A stretch of 64,000 nt of DNA, taken from positions 682,001 to 746,000 of the forward strand of contig CBDDTF010000001.1 in assembly GCA_965233705.1 (NCBI GenBank). The letters are read 5' to 3'. Each line of letters opens with the position of its first letter. Position 1 is the stretch's first letter. The position numbers were made by a program, and so were the translations under genes. Shown here piece by piece: positions 1 to 8,601 of this stretch. The notes beneath the pieces are model-generated. The model saw nothing but the letters and a program-made list of their open reading frames with translations, made no database searches and was not told the origin of the DNA. The DNA comes from Algihabitans sp965233705. GTDB taxonomy: Bacteria > Pseudomonadota > Alphaproteobacteria > Kiloniellales > DSM-21159.

Positions 1-987
1 GCCGATCTCCTCCACGGCATAGCCGCCCTCCATGACGAAGAGGGTCGGCAGCCCCAGCTCGGCGATGGCCTTGCCGATGCGCGGATAGTCGTCGCTGTCC
101 AGGCGGAACTGGCTGATCGGGTCCTCCTTGAAGGTGTCCACCCCCAACGAGACCACCAGCACCTCCGCCCCGAACCGGGCGATGCGCCGGCCGGCCTCCT
201 CCAGCGCGCCGAACCAGCGCTCGAAGCCGCTGCCCCAGTCGAGCGGGAAGTTGGCGTTGGTCCCGGCGCCGGCTCCCGCGCCCGTCTCGTCCTCGTAGCC
301 CAGGAAGTAGGGGAACTCCTGGCGCGGATGCCCGTGGATCGAGGCGAAGAAGACGTCCGGCCGGTCGTAGAAGATCGACTGGGTGCCATTGCCGTGGTGG
401 TAGTCGACGTCCAGGATCGCGACCTTGTCCGCGCCGCTGTCGCGCAGCCACTGGGCGGCGATCGCGGCGTTGTTGAGGAAGCAGTAGCCGCCGTAGTAGT
501 CGGCCGCGGCGTGATGGCCCGGCGGCCGACACAGCGAGAAGACGGCACGCAGCCCCTCCTTGACCCGCCAGGCGCCGGTCAGCGCCACGTTGGCGGAGGC
601 GCGCGCCGCCCGCCAGGTGCCGGCGGTGATCGGGGTGCCGGCGTCGAAGGAGAAGTAGCCCAGCTTGCCGTCGATCGTCTCCGGCTCGATCGCGCGCATG
701 CCGCGGATCTGCCAGTTGAGCGGCAGGGCGTCGTGCTCGCGTCCGGTCTTGATCCAGTCGCCCCAGGCCGAGGCCAGGAAGGAGAGGTAGCGGGGGTCGT
801 GCACCGCCTCGAGCGGGCCGAGGCCGAAATCCTGCGGCTCCAGAATGTCGCCCAGGCCGACCGCGCGCACGCGCTCCAGCACCATCTCGGCGCGGCGCGG
901 CATCTCGAAGGGCGGCAGGAGCTGGCCGTCGATCAGCTCCGCCTTGCCGTCCTGAAACCTGTGATCCTCGCTGTAGATCGTCAGCAT
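1..987 (-). CDS. histone deacetylase family protein, acetylpolyamine amidohydrolase type (3' end cut by window)
   Basis: Zn-dependent deacetylase of the HDAC/AcuC/AphA superfamily; the bacterial class II type removes acetyl groups from acetylpolyamines. Visible over the 329 residues present: N-terminal MLTIYSEDH, the RPPGHHA motif near residue 155 carrying the paired catalytic histidines, and the DVDYHHGNGT motif near 193-201 that supplies Asp/His zinc ligands, followed by SLGVDTFKEDP, the usual place of the third ligand. The ATG at 987 is the natural start; the C-terminus lies beyond position 1. It is the last visible gene of an operon that begins with a polyamine ABC transporter at 6004, which favours acetylpolyamines over acetylated proteins or acetoin as substrate. 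That substrate assignment is inference from context. Confidence 0.9.
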   Translation of the reverse strand, partial: MLTIYSEDHRFQDGKAELIDGQLLPPFEMPRRAEMVLERVRAVGLGDILEPQDFGLGPLEAVHDPRYLSFLASAWGDWIKTGREHDALPLNWQIRGMRAIEPETIDGKLGYFSFDAGTPITAGTWRAARASANVALTGAWRVKEGLRAVFSLCRPPGHHAAADYYGGYCFLNNAAIAAQWLRDSGADKVAILDVDYHHGNGTQSIFYDRPDVFFASIHGHPRQEFPYFLGYEDETGAGAGAGTNANFPLDWGSGFERWFGALEEAGRRIARFGAEVLVVSLGVDTFKEDPISQFRLDSDDYPRIGKAIAELGLPTLFVMEGGYAVEEIG

Positions 988-1039
988 CTCTGTCCCTCGG
1001 GCCCCGTCCGCCGTGTTTGGGGGTCTCGGTCGCCGGTTC

Positions 1040-1966
1040 TCAAGCGCGGTGCAGCTTGACCTGATCGGCCACCCAGGCGCCGGGCCAGACCTCCGCCCCG
1101 CCCTCGCGCAGGCGGCGGATCTCGCCGAGCGGCACGTCGCGGGCGATCAGCATCGGCCCCTCGTCGTCGCAGGACTCGACCGGCGGGATCTGGTCGTGCA
1201 GCCCGACGAAGCCCAGGCTTTCCTCGCAAGGCAGGAAGACGCTGCAGCCGGAGGTGTTGGTCTCGCGCGGCTTGTTGGTCGAGGCGGCGCCGATCACGCC
1301 GACGGCGGCCACCGCGGCCTGCAGCTCGACGGCGCGCGCCTTGGCGCAGCCGAAGACCCGCGAATAGCCGGACAGCTTGGCGGTCATCGAGGGTACCAGC
1401 AGCAGGTCCGGCTGCTCCGGCGCCAGCAGACCGGACAGCGCCGGCAGCTCGACGTCGAGGCAGATCAGCGTGGCCAGCTTCATCCCCTTCCACTCGACCA
1501 GCTCCAGCGTCTCGCCGGTGTTGAGGTGCCAGGCGTCCGGGTCCTTCTCGCCGGGCGTCAGGCAGAGCTTGTCCTGGCGGATCACCCGCCCGTCGGGCAG
1601 CAGCAAGTGCGCGCGGTTGACGTGCGGCGGGCCGCTGGCCGGCCGGGGGTCGGCCGTGACCGGCATGGTGCCGGCCAGCAGCGCCATGTCGTAGCGCGCC
1701 GGCAGCTCGGCGATCGCCGCCAGCGCCGCCTCGGCCTGCTCGGCCATCCAGGCGATCTCCGCGTCGGCCGCCAGCCCTTCCGGCGCGAAGGACAGCCACT
1801 GCTCGGACATGTACTCCGGCATGACCAGCAGCTCGGCGCCCTCCGCCTTCGCCTTGGCCATCTGCGCCTCGACCGCCGCCGCCCAGGCGCCGATGCCGTT
1901 CAGCGGCTTGGCCAGGTTCACCGCCCAGAGGGCGAGGGTCAGGGTCTCGGGGGGCTGCTCGGACAT
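1040..1966 (-). CDS. carbon-nitrogen hydrolase (nitrilase superfamily)
   Basis: Cytosolic amidase or ureidase-type enzyme of 308 residues with a Glu-Lys-Cys triad: E51 in LVMPEYMSEQ, K133 in RQDKLCLTP, C169 in LICLDVELP. Length and motif order fit the family. The frame stays open far upstream, but the ATG at 1966 gives the normal family N-terminus and lies after the stop of the preceding binding-protein gene. It sits between a polyamine binding protein and an acetylpolyamine deacetylase, so a role in polyamine or polyamine-amide breakdown is likely. The cysteine context (CLDVELP) is not that of typical N-carbamoylputrescine amidases, so the substrate is left open. Confidence 0.85.
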   Translation of the reverse strand: MSEQPPETLTLALWAVNLAKPLNGIGAWAAAVEAQMAKAKAEGAELLVMPEYMSEQWLSFAPEGLAADAEIAWMAEQAEAALAAIAELPARYDMALLAGTMPVTADPRPASGPPHVNRAHLLLPDGRVIRQDKLCLTPGEKDPDAWHLNTGETLELVEWKGMKLATLICLDVELPALSGLLAPEQPDLLLVPSMTAKLSGYSRVFGCAKARAVELQAAVAAVGVIGAASTNKPRETNTSGCSVFLPCEESLGFVGLHDQIPPVESCDDEGPMLIARDVPLGEIRRLREGGAEVWPGAWVADQVKLHRA

Positions 1967-1999
1967 GCTCGGGGCCTCGCGGCGGCTGGGACAGGGCGG

Positions 2000-2052
2000 A
2001 AAAACAACGGGGCGGCCCGGCGCCCGGGACGGAGCCCGAAAGCCGGGCCGCC
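2000..2052 (-). terminator. stem-loop with T-rich tail after the polyamine-binding-protein gene
   Basis: Perfect 11-bp inverted repeat, GGCGGCCCGGC at 2011-2021 and GCCGGGCCGCC at 2042-2052. On the minus transcript it is followed by a U-run (2004-2000) about 6 nt beyond the stem. It lies 22 nt after the stop of the binding-protein gene. It could be a partial terminator, or an RNA-stabilising stem that raises binding-protein mRNA above that of the downstream nitrilase and deacetylase genes. Confidence 0.5.
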
Positions 2053-2073
2053 GAGACGACGGCGGAGCGCGCC

Positions 2074-3114
2074 CTACGACTTCAGGCGCGTCCAGACGCG
2101 GTTGCGCAGCTCGCGCGCCTTGACCGAGCAGTTGACGCTCGGCCGCAGGCGGTCGGCGTAGGCCTCCGGCATGTTGACGGCCGGGTCGTTGGCCAGGCTC
2201 TCGTCGAGATAGTCGACCGAACCGCGGATGGCGTTCATGTAGCCGGTGTAGTTGGTCGCCACCGCGATGTTCTCCGGCGCCATCATCCAGTTGATGAAGG
2301 TCTTGGCGTTCTCGACGTTGGGCGCGTCCTTGGGCACGACGAAGTTGTCGGTCCAGAAGGTGATGCCTTCCTTCGGGTAGACGAAGACGGCGGTCGGCAG
2401 TTCGGCCTTGGTGCGGTGCGCGGCGCCGTTCCACTGCTGGTGCATGATCACCTCGCCCGCGATCATGCGGTCGATCGTGCCGTCGGACTGGTACATCTTG
2501 AGGTGCGGCTTCTGGGCTTCGAGCAGGTCGAGGATCTGCTGCGCCTCCGCCGGGTCCTCGGTGCACTTGTCGAGGCCGAGGTAGTAGGCGGCCGCGTTGT
2601 ACAGCTCGGTCTCGTCGTTGAGCGCGCCGATCTCGCCCTGCAGCGCTTCAGGCGGCTCGAAGAAGGGGCCCCAGGACTCCGGCAGCTCGCCCTCGACGCG
2701 CGCCGAATCGTAGCTGACGCCGGTGGTGCCCCACATGTAGGGCGCCGAGTACTTGCGCTCGGGGTCGAACACCGGCGAGTCGTGCGGCGCCATCACGTTG
2801 GCGAAGTTCGGCATGGAGGCCGTGTCGAGCTCCAGCGCCAGCCCCTCGTCGACCATGATCTCGACCATGTAGCCGGTCGGCACCACGATGTCGTAGCCGG
2901 CCGCGCCCGCCTGCAGCTTGGCCAGCATGGTCTCGTTGGAATCGTAGACGTCGAGGGTGACGGAGATGCCGGTCTCCTCCTCGAACTTGGTCAACAGCTC
3001 CGGCGGGAAGTAGTTGGACCAGTTGTAGAGGAACAGCTCGCCTTTGGCCTGGGCCGTGCCGGCACCGGCCAGCAAGGCCCCCGCGGCGACGGCCGCGGTC
3101 AGAGTCTTCTTCAT
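2074..3114 (-). CDS. polyamine ABC transporter substrate-binding protein (PotD/PotF family)
   Basis: Periplasmic binding protein of 346 residues with a Sec signal peptide (MKKTLTAAV...GTAQA, about 23 residues). The mature N-terminus, GELFLYNWSNYFPPELL, is typical of PotD/PotF proteins. The start at 3114 has an upstream GGGAG. It is the fourth gene of the operon after the ATPase and both permeases, 75 bp from the second permease gene. The downstream acetylpolyamine amidohydrolase suggests acetylated or free putrescine/spermidine as ligand; this is inference. Confidence 0.93.
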   Translation of the reverse strand: MKKTLTAAVAAGALLAGAGTAQAKGELFLYNWSNYFPPELLTKFEEETGISVTLDVYDSNETMLAKLQAGAAGYDIVVPTGYMVEIMVDEGLALELDTASMPNFANVMAPHDSPVFDPERKYSAPYMWGTTGVSYDSARVEGELPESWGPFFEPPEALQGEIGALNDETELYNAAAYYLGLDKCTEDPAEAQQILDLLEAQKPHLKMYQSDGTIDRMIAGEVIMHQQWNGAAHRTKAELPTAVFVYPKEGITFWTDNFVVPKDAPNVENAKTFINWMMAPENIAVATNYTGYMNAIRGSVDYLDESLANDPAVNMPEAYADRLRPSVNCSVKARELRNRVWTRLKS

Positions 3115-3189
3115 TGTCAGAGCACTCCCAGTCCTCGGTTGGATAGGATCGAGCCGGAGCCGGATCGTTGCGCCGGCCCCGCACGAAGG

Positions 3190-3984
3190 TCAACGCTTCA
3201 GGCGCCCCACCAGGAACGACAGCGTGACGAAGAGGATCGAGACCACCATCATCAGGGCCGAGATGGCGTTGACCTCCGGCGTGATGCCGATGCGGATCAT
3301 GCCGAAGATGTAGACCGGCAGGGTCGTCGCCCCGGGGCCGGCCACGAAGTAGGTGATGGTGAAGGTATCCAGCGAGATGATGAAGGACAGCATCGCGCCG
3401 GAGAGGATGCCCGGCCAGAGCAGCGGCAGGGTGATCCGCCGGAAGGCCTGCACCTCGTTGGCATAGAGGTCCGCCGCCGCCTCCGGCAGCGCCCGGTCCA
3501 TGCCCTCCAGCCGCGCCCGGATGGGCAGATAGGCGAAGGGGATGCAGAAGACCGTGTGGGCGATGATCACCGTGGTCAGCCCGAGCTGGATGCCGAGCAC
3601 GACGAAGAACAGCAGCGTGGCGACCGCGGTGACGATCTCGGGGATGACCAGCGGAAAGGCGATGGTCGCGTTGACCGCGTCCTGGCCGCGGAAGCGACCG
3701 CGCGCCATCCCCAGCGCCGCCAGCAGCGCCGCGAAAGTGGCGATCAGCGTGGCCGTGGTCGCGACGATCAGGGAGTTGCCGGCGGCCGCCAGGATGTCGT
3801 CGTTGCCCAGCACCACCCGGTACCAGTCCAGCGAGAAGCCGGTCCAGATCGTCGCCTGCCGGTTCTCGTTGAAGGAGAAGACGATCAGGATGACGATCGG
3901 CAGATAGAGATAGGCGAAGAAGAAGGCCGCCCCCGGCCCGACGCCGGGAAACCTCCAAAGCGGGTTCCTGTTGCGCTTCAGCAT
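3190..3984 (-). CDS. polyamine ABC transporter permease (PotC/PotI type)
   Basis: Inner-membrane permease of 264 residues with about six hydrophobic segments and the EAA-loop region near LPEAAADLYANEVQAFRRITLP, which contacts the ATPase. The frame is open well upstream, but the ATG at 3984 (MLKRNRNPLWRF) is chosen because translation just upstream belongs to the preceding permease gene, which ends at 3996, and because it gives the standard length. It forms the membrane channel together with the product of 3996-4916. Confidence 0.92.
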   Translation of the reverse strand: MLKRNRNPLWRFPGVGPGAAFFFAYLYLPIVILIVFSFNENRQATIWTGFSLDWYRVVLGNDDILAAAGNSLIVATTATLIATFAALLAALGMARGRFRGQDAVNATIAFPLVIPEIVTAVATLLFFVVLGIQLGLTTVIIAHTVFCIPFAYLPIRARLEGMDRALPEAAADLYANEVQAFRRITLPLLWPGILSGAMLSFIISLDTFTITYFVAGPGATTLPVYIFGMIRIGITPEVNAISALMMVVSILFVTLSFLVGRLKR

Positions 3985-3995
3985 CTCGCTCCCGC

Positions 3996-4916
3996 TCAGC
4001 TCGTGCTCGGCGGGCGCCGGAAGCGCAGCAGATAGACCATCATCGCCAGCAGCACGATGGCCAGCAGCGCAAAGGCCAGGGCGGCGCCCAGCGGCCAGTT
4101 GCGCGCGGCGCCGAACTGGCTCTGAATCAGGTTGCCGATCATCATGGACTTGGAGCCGCCGAGCAGCTCCGGCGTCACGAAGGCCCCCAGCGAGGGGATG
4201 AAGACCAGGATGCAGCCGGCGGCGATGCCGGGCAGCGCCAGCGGCACGATCACCCGCACGAAGGCGCGGCGCTTGTTGGCACCCAGGTCGAAGGCCGCCT
4301 CGACCAGGCGCAGGTCGATCTTCTCCAGGCTGGCGTAGATCGGCAGCACCATGAAGGGCAGGAAGGAGTAGACCAGCCCGATGGCGATGGCGACGTTGGT
4401 GTAGAGCAGCGTGATCGGCGCGTCGATCAGGCCCAGGCCCAACAGCCCCTCGTTCACCAGCCCGTTGCTGCGCAGCAGCAGGATCCAGGCGTAGTTGCGC
4501 ACCAGCAGGTTGGTCCAGAAGGGAATGGTCACCAGGAAGATCAGCAGGTTGCGGTACTTCTCCGGCTGCAGCGCCATGTAGAAGGCGGCCGGGAAGCCGA
4601 TGGCGAAGCAGATCGCCATGGTGACGAAGGACAGCAGGAAGGAGCGGGCGAAGATCTGGATGTAGTCCGGATTGAGCGCCAGCTCGCCGAGCAGGTTCTC
4701 CTCGAAGACGAAGGCGATATAGGCCTCGACCGTGTGGACGCCCCACTGCACGCCGCCGTTGATGCCGCGCTCGAGGATCGAGACGTAGGCCATCAGGCCC
4801 AGCGGCAGCACCATGAAGACGCCGATGATCAGCAGCGCCGGGGCGATCAGCGCGACCAGGCGCGCGGCCCGGTTGCGGCGCAGCAGGTCGGCGAGCGAGG
4901 CGACGGCGGAGGCCAT
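3996..4916 (-). CDS. polyamine ABC transporter permease (PotB/PotH type)
   Basis: Inner-membrane permease of 306 residues. It has a first transmembrane segment around residues 18-40 (LVALIAPALLIIGVFMVLP), about five more, and the EAA-type loop EAAFDLGANKRRAFVRVIVPLALPG. The ATG at 4916 overlaps the stop codon of the ATPase gene by one base (TGATG), so the two are translationally coupled. It is the partner of the permease at 3190-3984. Confidence 0.93.
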   Translation of the reverse strand: MASAVASLADLLRRNRAARLVALIAPALLIIGVFMVLPLGLMAYVSILERGINGGVQWGVHTVEAYIAFVFEENLLGELALNPDYIQIFARSFLLSFVTMAICFAIGFPAAFYMALQPEKYRNLLIFLVTIPFWTNLLVRNYAWILLLRSNGLVNEGLLGLGLIDAPITLLYTNVAIAIGLVYSFLPFMVLPIYASLEKIDLRLVEAAFDLGANKRRAFVRVIVPLALPGIAAGCILVFIPSLGAFVTPELLGGSKSMMIGNLIQSQFGAARNWPLGAALAFALLAIVLLAMMVYLLRFRRPPSTS

Positions 4917-6004
4917 CAGTCGACCAGCACCTGCGCGGCCTCCGGGGCGACGCGCAGGCCGACCCGCGCGCCGGCGGCGACCTCGGCCGCCGCGCCGTCG
5001 CGGTTCTGCACGCGCACCTGGAATTCCCCCGGAATGCCGTCGAGCTGCACGAAGTAGAGCGTGTCGGTGCCGAAGTAGATGACCCGCTCGACCCGGCCGG
5101 CCAGATCCGCCTCGCCCTCGGCCGTCAGGTCCGCGCGTTCCGGGCGCAGCGCCAGGGTGACCCGCTCGCCCTCGGCATGGTCGTGCGGATCGTGGCCGGA
5201 CAGCAGGGCGCCGCCGGGCAGGCGGTAGCGCCGCCCGCGCTCGGCGACCTCGGCCGCCAGGAAGTTGGTCTCACCGATGAAGTCGGCGACGAAGCGGTTG
5301 ACCGGGCGCTCGTAGATCTCGCCGGGGCTGCCGGCCTGCTGCACCTCGCCGTCGGACATCACCGCGACGCGGTCCGACATGGTCAGCGCTTCTTCCTGGT
5401 CGTGGGTGACGAACACGAAGGTGATGCCGGTCTCGCGCTGCAGGCGCTTGAGCTCGACCTGCATCTCCTTGCGCAGCTTGAAGTCCAGCGCCGACAGCGG
5501 CTCGTCGAGCAGCAGCACCTTGGGCTCGTTGGCCAGCGCGCGGGCCAGGGCCACGCGCTGCTGCTGGCCGCCGGAGAGCTGCGCCGGCCGCCGGTCGCCG
5601 AGCCGGCCCATCTTGACCAGCTCCAGCATCTCGGCCACCCGCCGTTCGATGCGCGCCGTCTCCCAGCCCTGCATCTCCAGTCCGAAGGCGACGTTCTGGG
5701 CCACGGTCATGTGCGGGAACAGCGCGTAGGACTGGAACACCGTGTTGACCGGCCGCTTGAAGGGCGGGCGGTGGGCGATGTCCTCACCCTCCAGCAGGAG
5801 CTGGCCCTGGCTGGGCTGCTCGAAGCCGGCGATCAGGCGCAGCAGCGTCGTCTTGCCGCAACCGGAGGGGCCGAGCAGGGTGAAAAACTCGTTCCGCGCG
5901 ATCGCGAGCGACACCGAATCGAGGGCGCGCACTTCCTGCGGCCCGCTGCCGAAAATCTTCGTGAGGTCGCGTACGTCAATCGCCGCGACATCGCCATCGC
6001 GCAT
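4916..6004 (-). CDS. potA: polyamine ABC transporter ATP-binding protein (PotA/PotG)
   Basis: ABC ATPase of 362 residues. Walker A is GPSGCGKTT near residue 46, the signature is LSGGQQQRVALARAL, Walker B is LLLDEPLSALD, the switch histidine is in FVTHDQEEAL, and a C-terminal TOBE-type regulatory domain follows from about 270. First gene of the operon that runs 6004 to 1. A plausible promoter lies 40-70 bp upstream. Confidence 0.93.
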   Translation of the reverse strand: MRDGDVAAIDVRDLTKIFGSGPQEVRALDSVSLAIARNEFFTLLGPSGCGKTTLLRLIAGFEQPSQGQLLLEGEDIAHRPPFKRPVNTVFQSYALFPHMTVAQNVAFGLEMQGWETARIERRVAEMLELVKMGRLGDRRPAQLSGGQQQRVALARALANEPKVLLLDEPLSALDFKLRKEMQVELKRLQRETGITFVFVTHDQEEALTMSDRVAVMSDGEVQQAGSPGEIYERPVNRFVADFIGETNFLAAEVAERGRRYRLPGGALLSGHDPHDHAEGERVTLALRPERADLTAEGEADLAGRVERVIYFGTDTLYFVQLDGIPGEFQVRVQNRDGAAAEVAAGARVGLRVAPEAAQVLVD

Positions 6005-6042
6005 GCCCAGCCTGCTCTCCCACTCGCCGAATCGTGGCCGCG

Positions 6043-6072
6043 AGTATTCCAGGGAAATTCCGGCAAGAGCAA
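6043..6072 (-). promoter_or_regulatory. candidate promoter of the polyamine uptake/deacetylation operon
   Basis: On the minus strand, TTGCTC (6072-6067), an 18-bp spacer and AATACT (6048-6043) lie about 40 bp upstream of the ATPase start. The match to sigma-70 consensus is moderate. The surrounding 113-bp gap (6005-6117) is locally AT-richer than the genes. No operator palindrome was recognised. Confidence 0.35.
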
Positions 6073-6117
6073 AGGATTTTTGCGCTGCGACAGCCTCTTG
6101 GCGGGGAAGCGGACACT

Positions 6118-6963
6118 TTATCCGCTCGTCATGGGCACGGCGGCACGCCCCCGCAGAATCGCCTCGGCCGCCGCCGTGAAGCCGCCGTCCGCCGCGTGCA
6201 GCACCAGCCCGGGCAGCAGCGACAGCGGCGCCCGGCTGCCTCGGGTCGCTTGCACCAGCAGCCGCTTCGCCGGGCGGTCGCCCCGGGGGTGCAGCGGCAG
6301 CACCCGGATGTCACCCGCCCGCCCCTCCAGCGCCGCCAGAATGGCGCCGAGCCGTTCGGCCCGGTGGATCAGGCTGAGCGTGCCGCCCTGCTTCAGGCGG
6401 CGGGCCGCCAGGTCGAGCCAGACGGCCAGCGGCACCGCCGCCTCGCGGTTGGCGAGATCCTTGGCCGGGTCCGGCGAGGGATCGGCGTCCCCGGGATGGA
6501 ACGGCGGGTTCAGCAGCACGCGGTCGAAGCCGCTGCCGAGCCCGCGGGGCGGCATCGCCACGTCGCCGTCGAGCACGCGCAGGCCCGCCAGGCCGTTGAC
6601 TTCGGCATTGTGGCGCGCCAGGGCGGCCAGCGTCGGCTGCAGCTCCAGCCCGGTGAGCGCCAGGTCGCGCACCCGCGCCGCCAGACAGAGCGCCGCCGCC
6701 CCGGCCCCGCACCCCAGTTCCAGCACGCGTTCGCCCGGCCGCGCCGGCACCGCGGCGGCCAACACCACCGGGTCGATGGCGGCGCGGTAGCCGGCGACCG
6801 GCTGGCGCAGCAACACCCGGCCGTCGAGCAGCCGGTCGTCGCTGGTCTCCGGCTCGCTGCGGGGTTCGCCCCGGGGTTCGCCCCGGGGATCGGTGTCGGC
6901 CTGGGCCGCGGCCTGCTGGCCCCCTTCGGGCGTCGCGCCGCGCACTGTTCGGGACCTCGCCAC
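6118..6963 (-). CDS. tRNA1(Val) (adenine(37)-N6)-methyltransferase-like SAM-dependent methyltransferase
   Basis: Class I SAM-dependent methyltransferase of 281 residues. The SAM-binding loop is VLELGCGAGAAALCLA and the catalytic motif is LLNPPFHPG (the NPPF/Y signature of N6-adenine or N5-glutamine methyltransferases). The overall pattern (PVAGYRAAIDPVVLAAAV before motif I) matches the TrmN6/YfiC family. The N-terminus is a low-complexity Gly-Glu-Pro-Arg repeat stretch (residues about 25-37) and the true start could be slightly internal. It is followed 5 bp upstream by the small DUF2007 gene, a common pairing near ispB in alphaproteobacteria. Confidence 0.8.
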   Translation of the reverse strand: MARSRTVRGATPEGGQQAAAQADTDPRGEPRGEPRSEPETSDDRLLDGRVLLRQPVAGYRAAIDPVVLAAAVPARPGERVLELGCGAGAAALCLAARVRDLALTGLELQPTLAALARHNAEVNGLAGLRVLDGDVAMPPRGLGSGFDRVLLNPPFHPGDADPSPDPAKDLANREAAVPLAVWLDLAARRLKQGGTLSLIHRAERLGAILAALEGRAGDIRVLPLHPRGDRPAKRLLVQATRGSRAPLSLLPGLVLHAADGGFTAAAEAILRGRAAVPMTSG

Positions 6964-6968
6964 GCCGC

Positions 6969-7199
6969 CTACCAGCCCTCCCCGGCCCAGAGTTCCTCGC
7001 CGGCCTCCTCCAGCAGGCGCCGGGCCGCCGGATAGTCCTCCTCGATCACCGCGAGGCGGCGCGGGATGGCGATGGCCGAGCCCTCCAGCACGCTGGCGTG
7101 ACCGTCGAGCACGAGCGGCTCGATCCCGGCGTCGCGCAGCAGGGCCTGCAGCCAGGAGAGCTTCACCAGATCGTTGGTTCGCAGCAGTTCGCGCATCAT
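6969..7199 (-). CDS. DUF2007 domain-containing small protein
   Basis: Small protein of 76 residues beginning MMRELLRTNDLVKLSWLQ, with the ALLRDAGI, ASVLEG and RLAVIEEDYPAARRLL segments typical of DUF2007 (also called putative signal-transducing protein, GlnB-like fold). Function unknown. It precedes the methyltransferase gene with 5 bp between them and is divergent from ispB. Confidence 0.75.
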   Translation of the reverse strand: MMRELLRTNDLVKLSWLQALLRDAGIEPLVLDGHASVLEGSAIAIPRRLAVIEEDYPAARRLLEEAGEELWAGEGW

Positions 7200-7227
7200 C
7201 CCCGCCCCAGGCTCGCGCCTCGGTTCC

Positions 7228-7266
7228 CTGGCCAGATACTCTGGCCCGATATCCTGGCCCGCTCCC
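7228..7266. repeat. 13-bp tandem repeat in the DUF2007/ispB intergenic region
   Basis: Three consecutive 13-bp units each start with CTGGCC (7228, 7241, 7254); the first two are CTGGCCAGATACT and CTGGCCCGATATC. The repeat sits in the 276-bp divergent region (7200-7475). Apart from it I see no convincing promoter or operator there. Confidence 0.5.
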
Positions 7267-7475
7267 GCACCGACCGGCCCCTTCTAGCGCTTGACCGCCC
7301 GCCGCTGGGTTCTATGCTGCCGCCGCACGCGTGGAGCTCGGCGTCGGCCGCGTTGCCGGATCGGCGCCGCACCCCACATTAAGATCAAGACTCTACCACG
7401 CAGCGCGCGGCCTCCGCCAATTCGCGAGGCGGGCGGCGGCGCGCTGGCGGATCAGACGAAAGAAAGCCGCAGACC

Positions 7476-8522
7476 TTGCGCTCCGTCGCCGAACCTCAGG
7501 ACACCCCGACAGGCGCCGCCTCCAAGGCCGGCGCCGCAGCGCCGACCGGCAGCCTCGAGCCCCTGCAGGCGCTGGTCGCCGACGACCTGACCCGGGTCAA
7601 CGCCATCATCATCGAGAGGATGCACTCGCCGGTGGCGCTGATCCCGCAGCTCGCCGGGCATATCGTGGCGGCCGGCGGCAAGCGGCTGCGCCCCATGCTG
7701 ACCCTGGCCTCGGCGCGTCTGTGCGAGGCCCGCGAGGGGCGCGAGTACGCTCTGGCCGCCTGCGTCGAGTTCATTCACACCGCCACCCTGCTGCACGACG
7801 ACGTGGTCGATGAAAGCCACCTGCGCCGGGGCCTGGAGACGGCCAACGCCGTCTGGGGCAACAAGGCCAGCGTCCTGGTCGGTGACTTCCTCTTCTCGCG
7901 CGCCTTCCAGCTCATGGTCGCCGACGGCTCGCTGACGGTGCTCAAGGTGCTCTCCGACGCCTCGGCCACCATCGCCGAGGGCGAGGTGCACCAGCTCATG
8001 ACGGCCAACGACACGGCGACCGACGAGCAGGCCTATCTGCAGGTGATCGAGGCCAAGACGGCCGCCCTCTTCGCCGCCGCCTGCGAGATCGGCGCCGTGG
8101 TCGCCCACCGCACCGAGGACGAGCAGGCGGCGCTGCGCAGCTTCGGGCTGAACTTCGGCAACGCCTTCCAGCTCGTCGACGACATCCTCGACTACTCGGC
8201 CGAGCAGCAGGCGCTGGGCAAGTCGATCGGCGACGACTTCCGCGACGGCAAGGTGACCCTGCCGCTGGTCCTCGCCTTCGCCCGCGGCAACGCCGAGGAA
8301 CAGGCTTTCTGGCGGCGCTGCATCGAGGCGCAGGAGCAGCGCGAGGGCGACCTGGAACAGGCCATCGCGCTGATGGAGCGGCACGGCGCCCTGGAGGAGT
8401 CGAAGCTGCGCGCGCGCAGCTACGCCGAGCGGGCGCGCCAGGACCTGACGCCCTTCCCCGACAACGCGGCCAAGCAGGCGCTGCTGCAGGCCATCGACTT
8501 CTGCCTCGACCGCCTCTACTGA
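7476..8522 (+). CDS. ispB: polyprenyl diphosphate synthase (octaprenyl/decaprenyl type)
   Basis: Trans-prenyltransferase of 348 residues that makes the long isoprenoid tail of ubiquinone. The first Asp-rich motif is LLHDDVVDE, the second is LVDDILDY, and GGKRLRPML binds substrate diphosphate. Start choice: the only start codon between the upstream in-frame stop (ending near 7382) and the conserved N-terminal helix (LQALVADDLTRVNAII) is TTG at 7476. The next ATG (about 7619) would remove that helix, so a TTG start is called. Monocistronic; transcribed away from the DUF2007 gene. Confidence 0.92.
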   Translation: MRSVAEPQDTPTGAASKAGAAAPTGSLEPLQALVADDLTRVNAIIIERMHSPVALIPQLAGHIVAAGGKRLRPMLTLASARLCEAREGREYALAACVEFIHTATLLHDDVVDESHLRRGLETANAVWGNKASVLVGDFLFSRAFQLMVADGSLTVLKVLSDASATIAEGEVHQLMTANDTATDEQAYLQVIEAKTAALFAAACEIGAVVAHRTEDEQAALRSFGLNFGNAFQLVDDILDYSAEQQALGKSIGDDFRDGKVTLPLVLAFARGNAEEQAFWRRCIEAQEQREGDLEQAIALMERHGALEESKLRARSYAERARQDLTPFPDNAAKQALLQAIDFCLDRLY

Positions 8523-8601
8523 GATCTTCCGGCCGGCCGGCGTCACAGACACCGCCCCTCGCGCGTCCTCCCCGGTACGTGGTTGTCCGGGGAGAGCCCG
8601 C

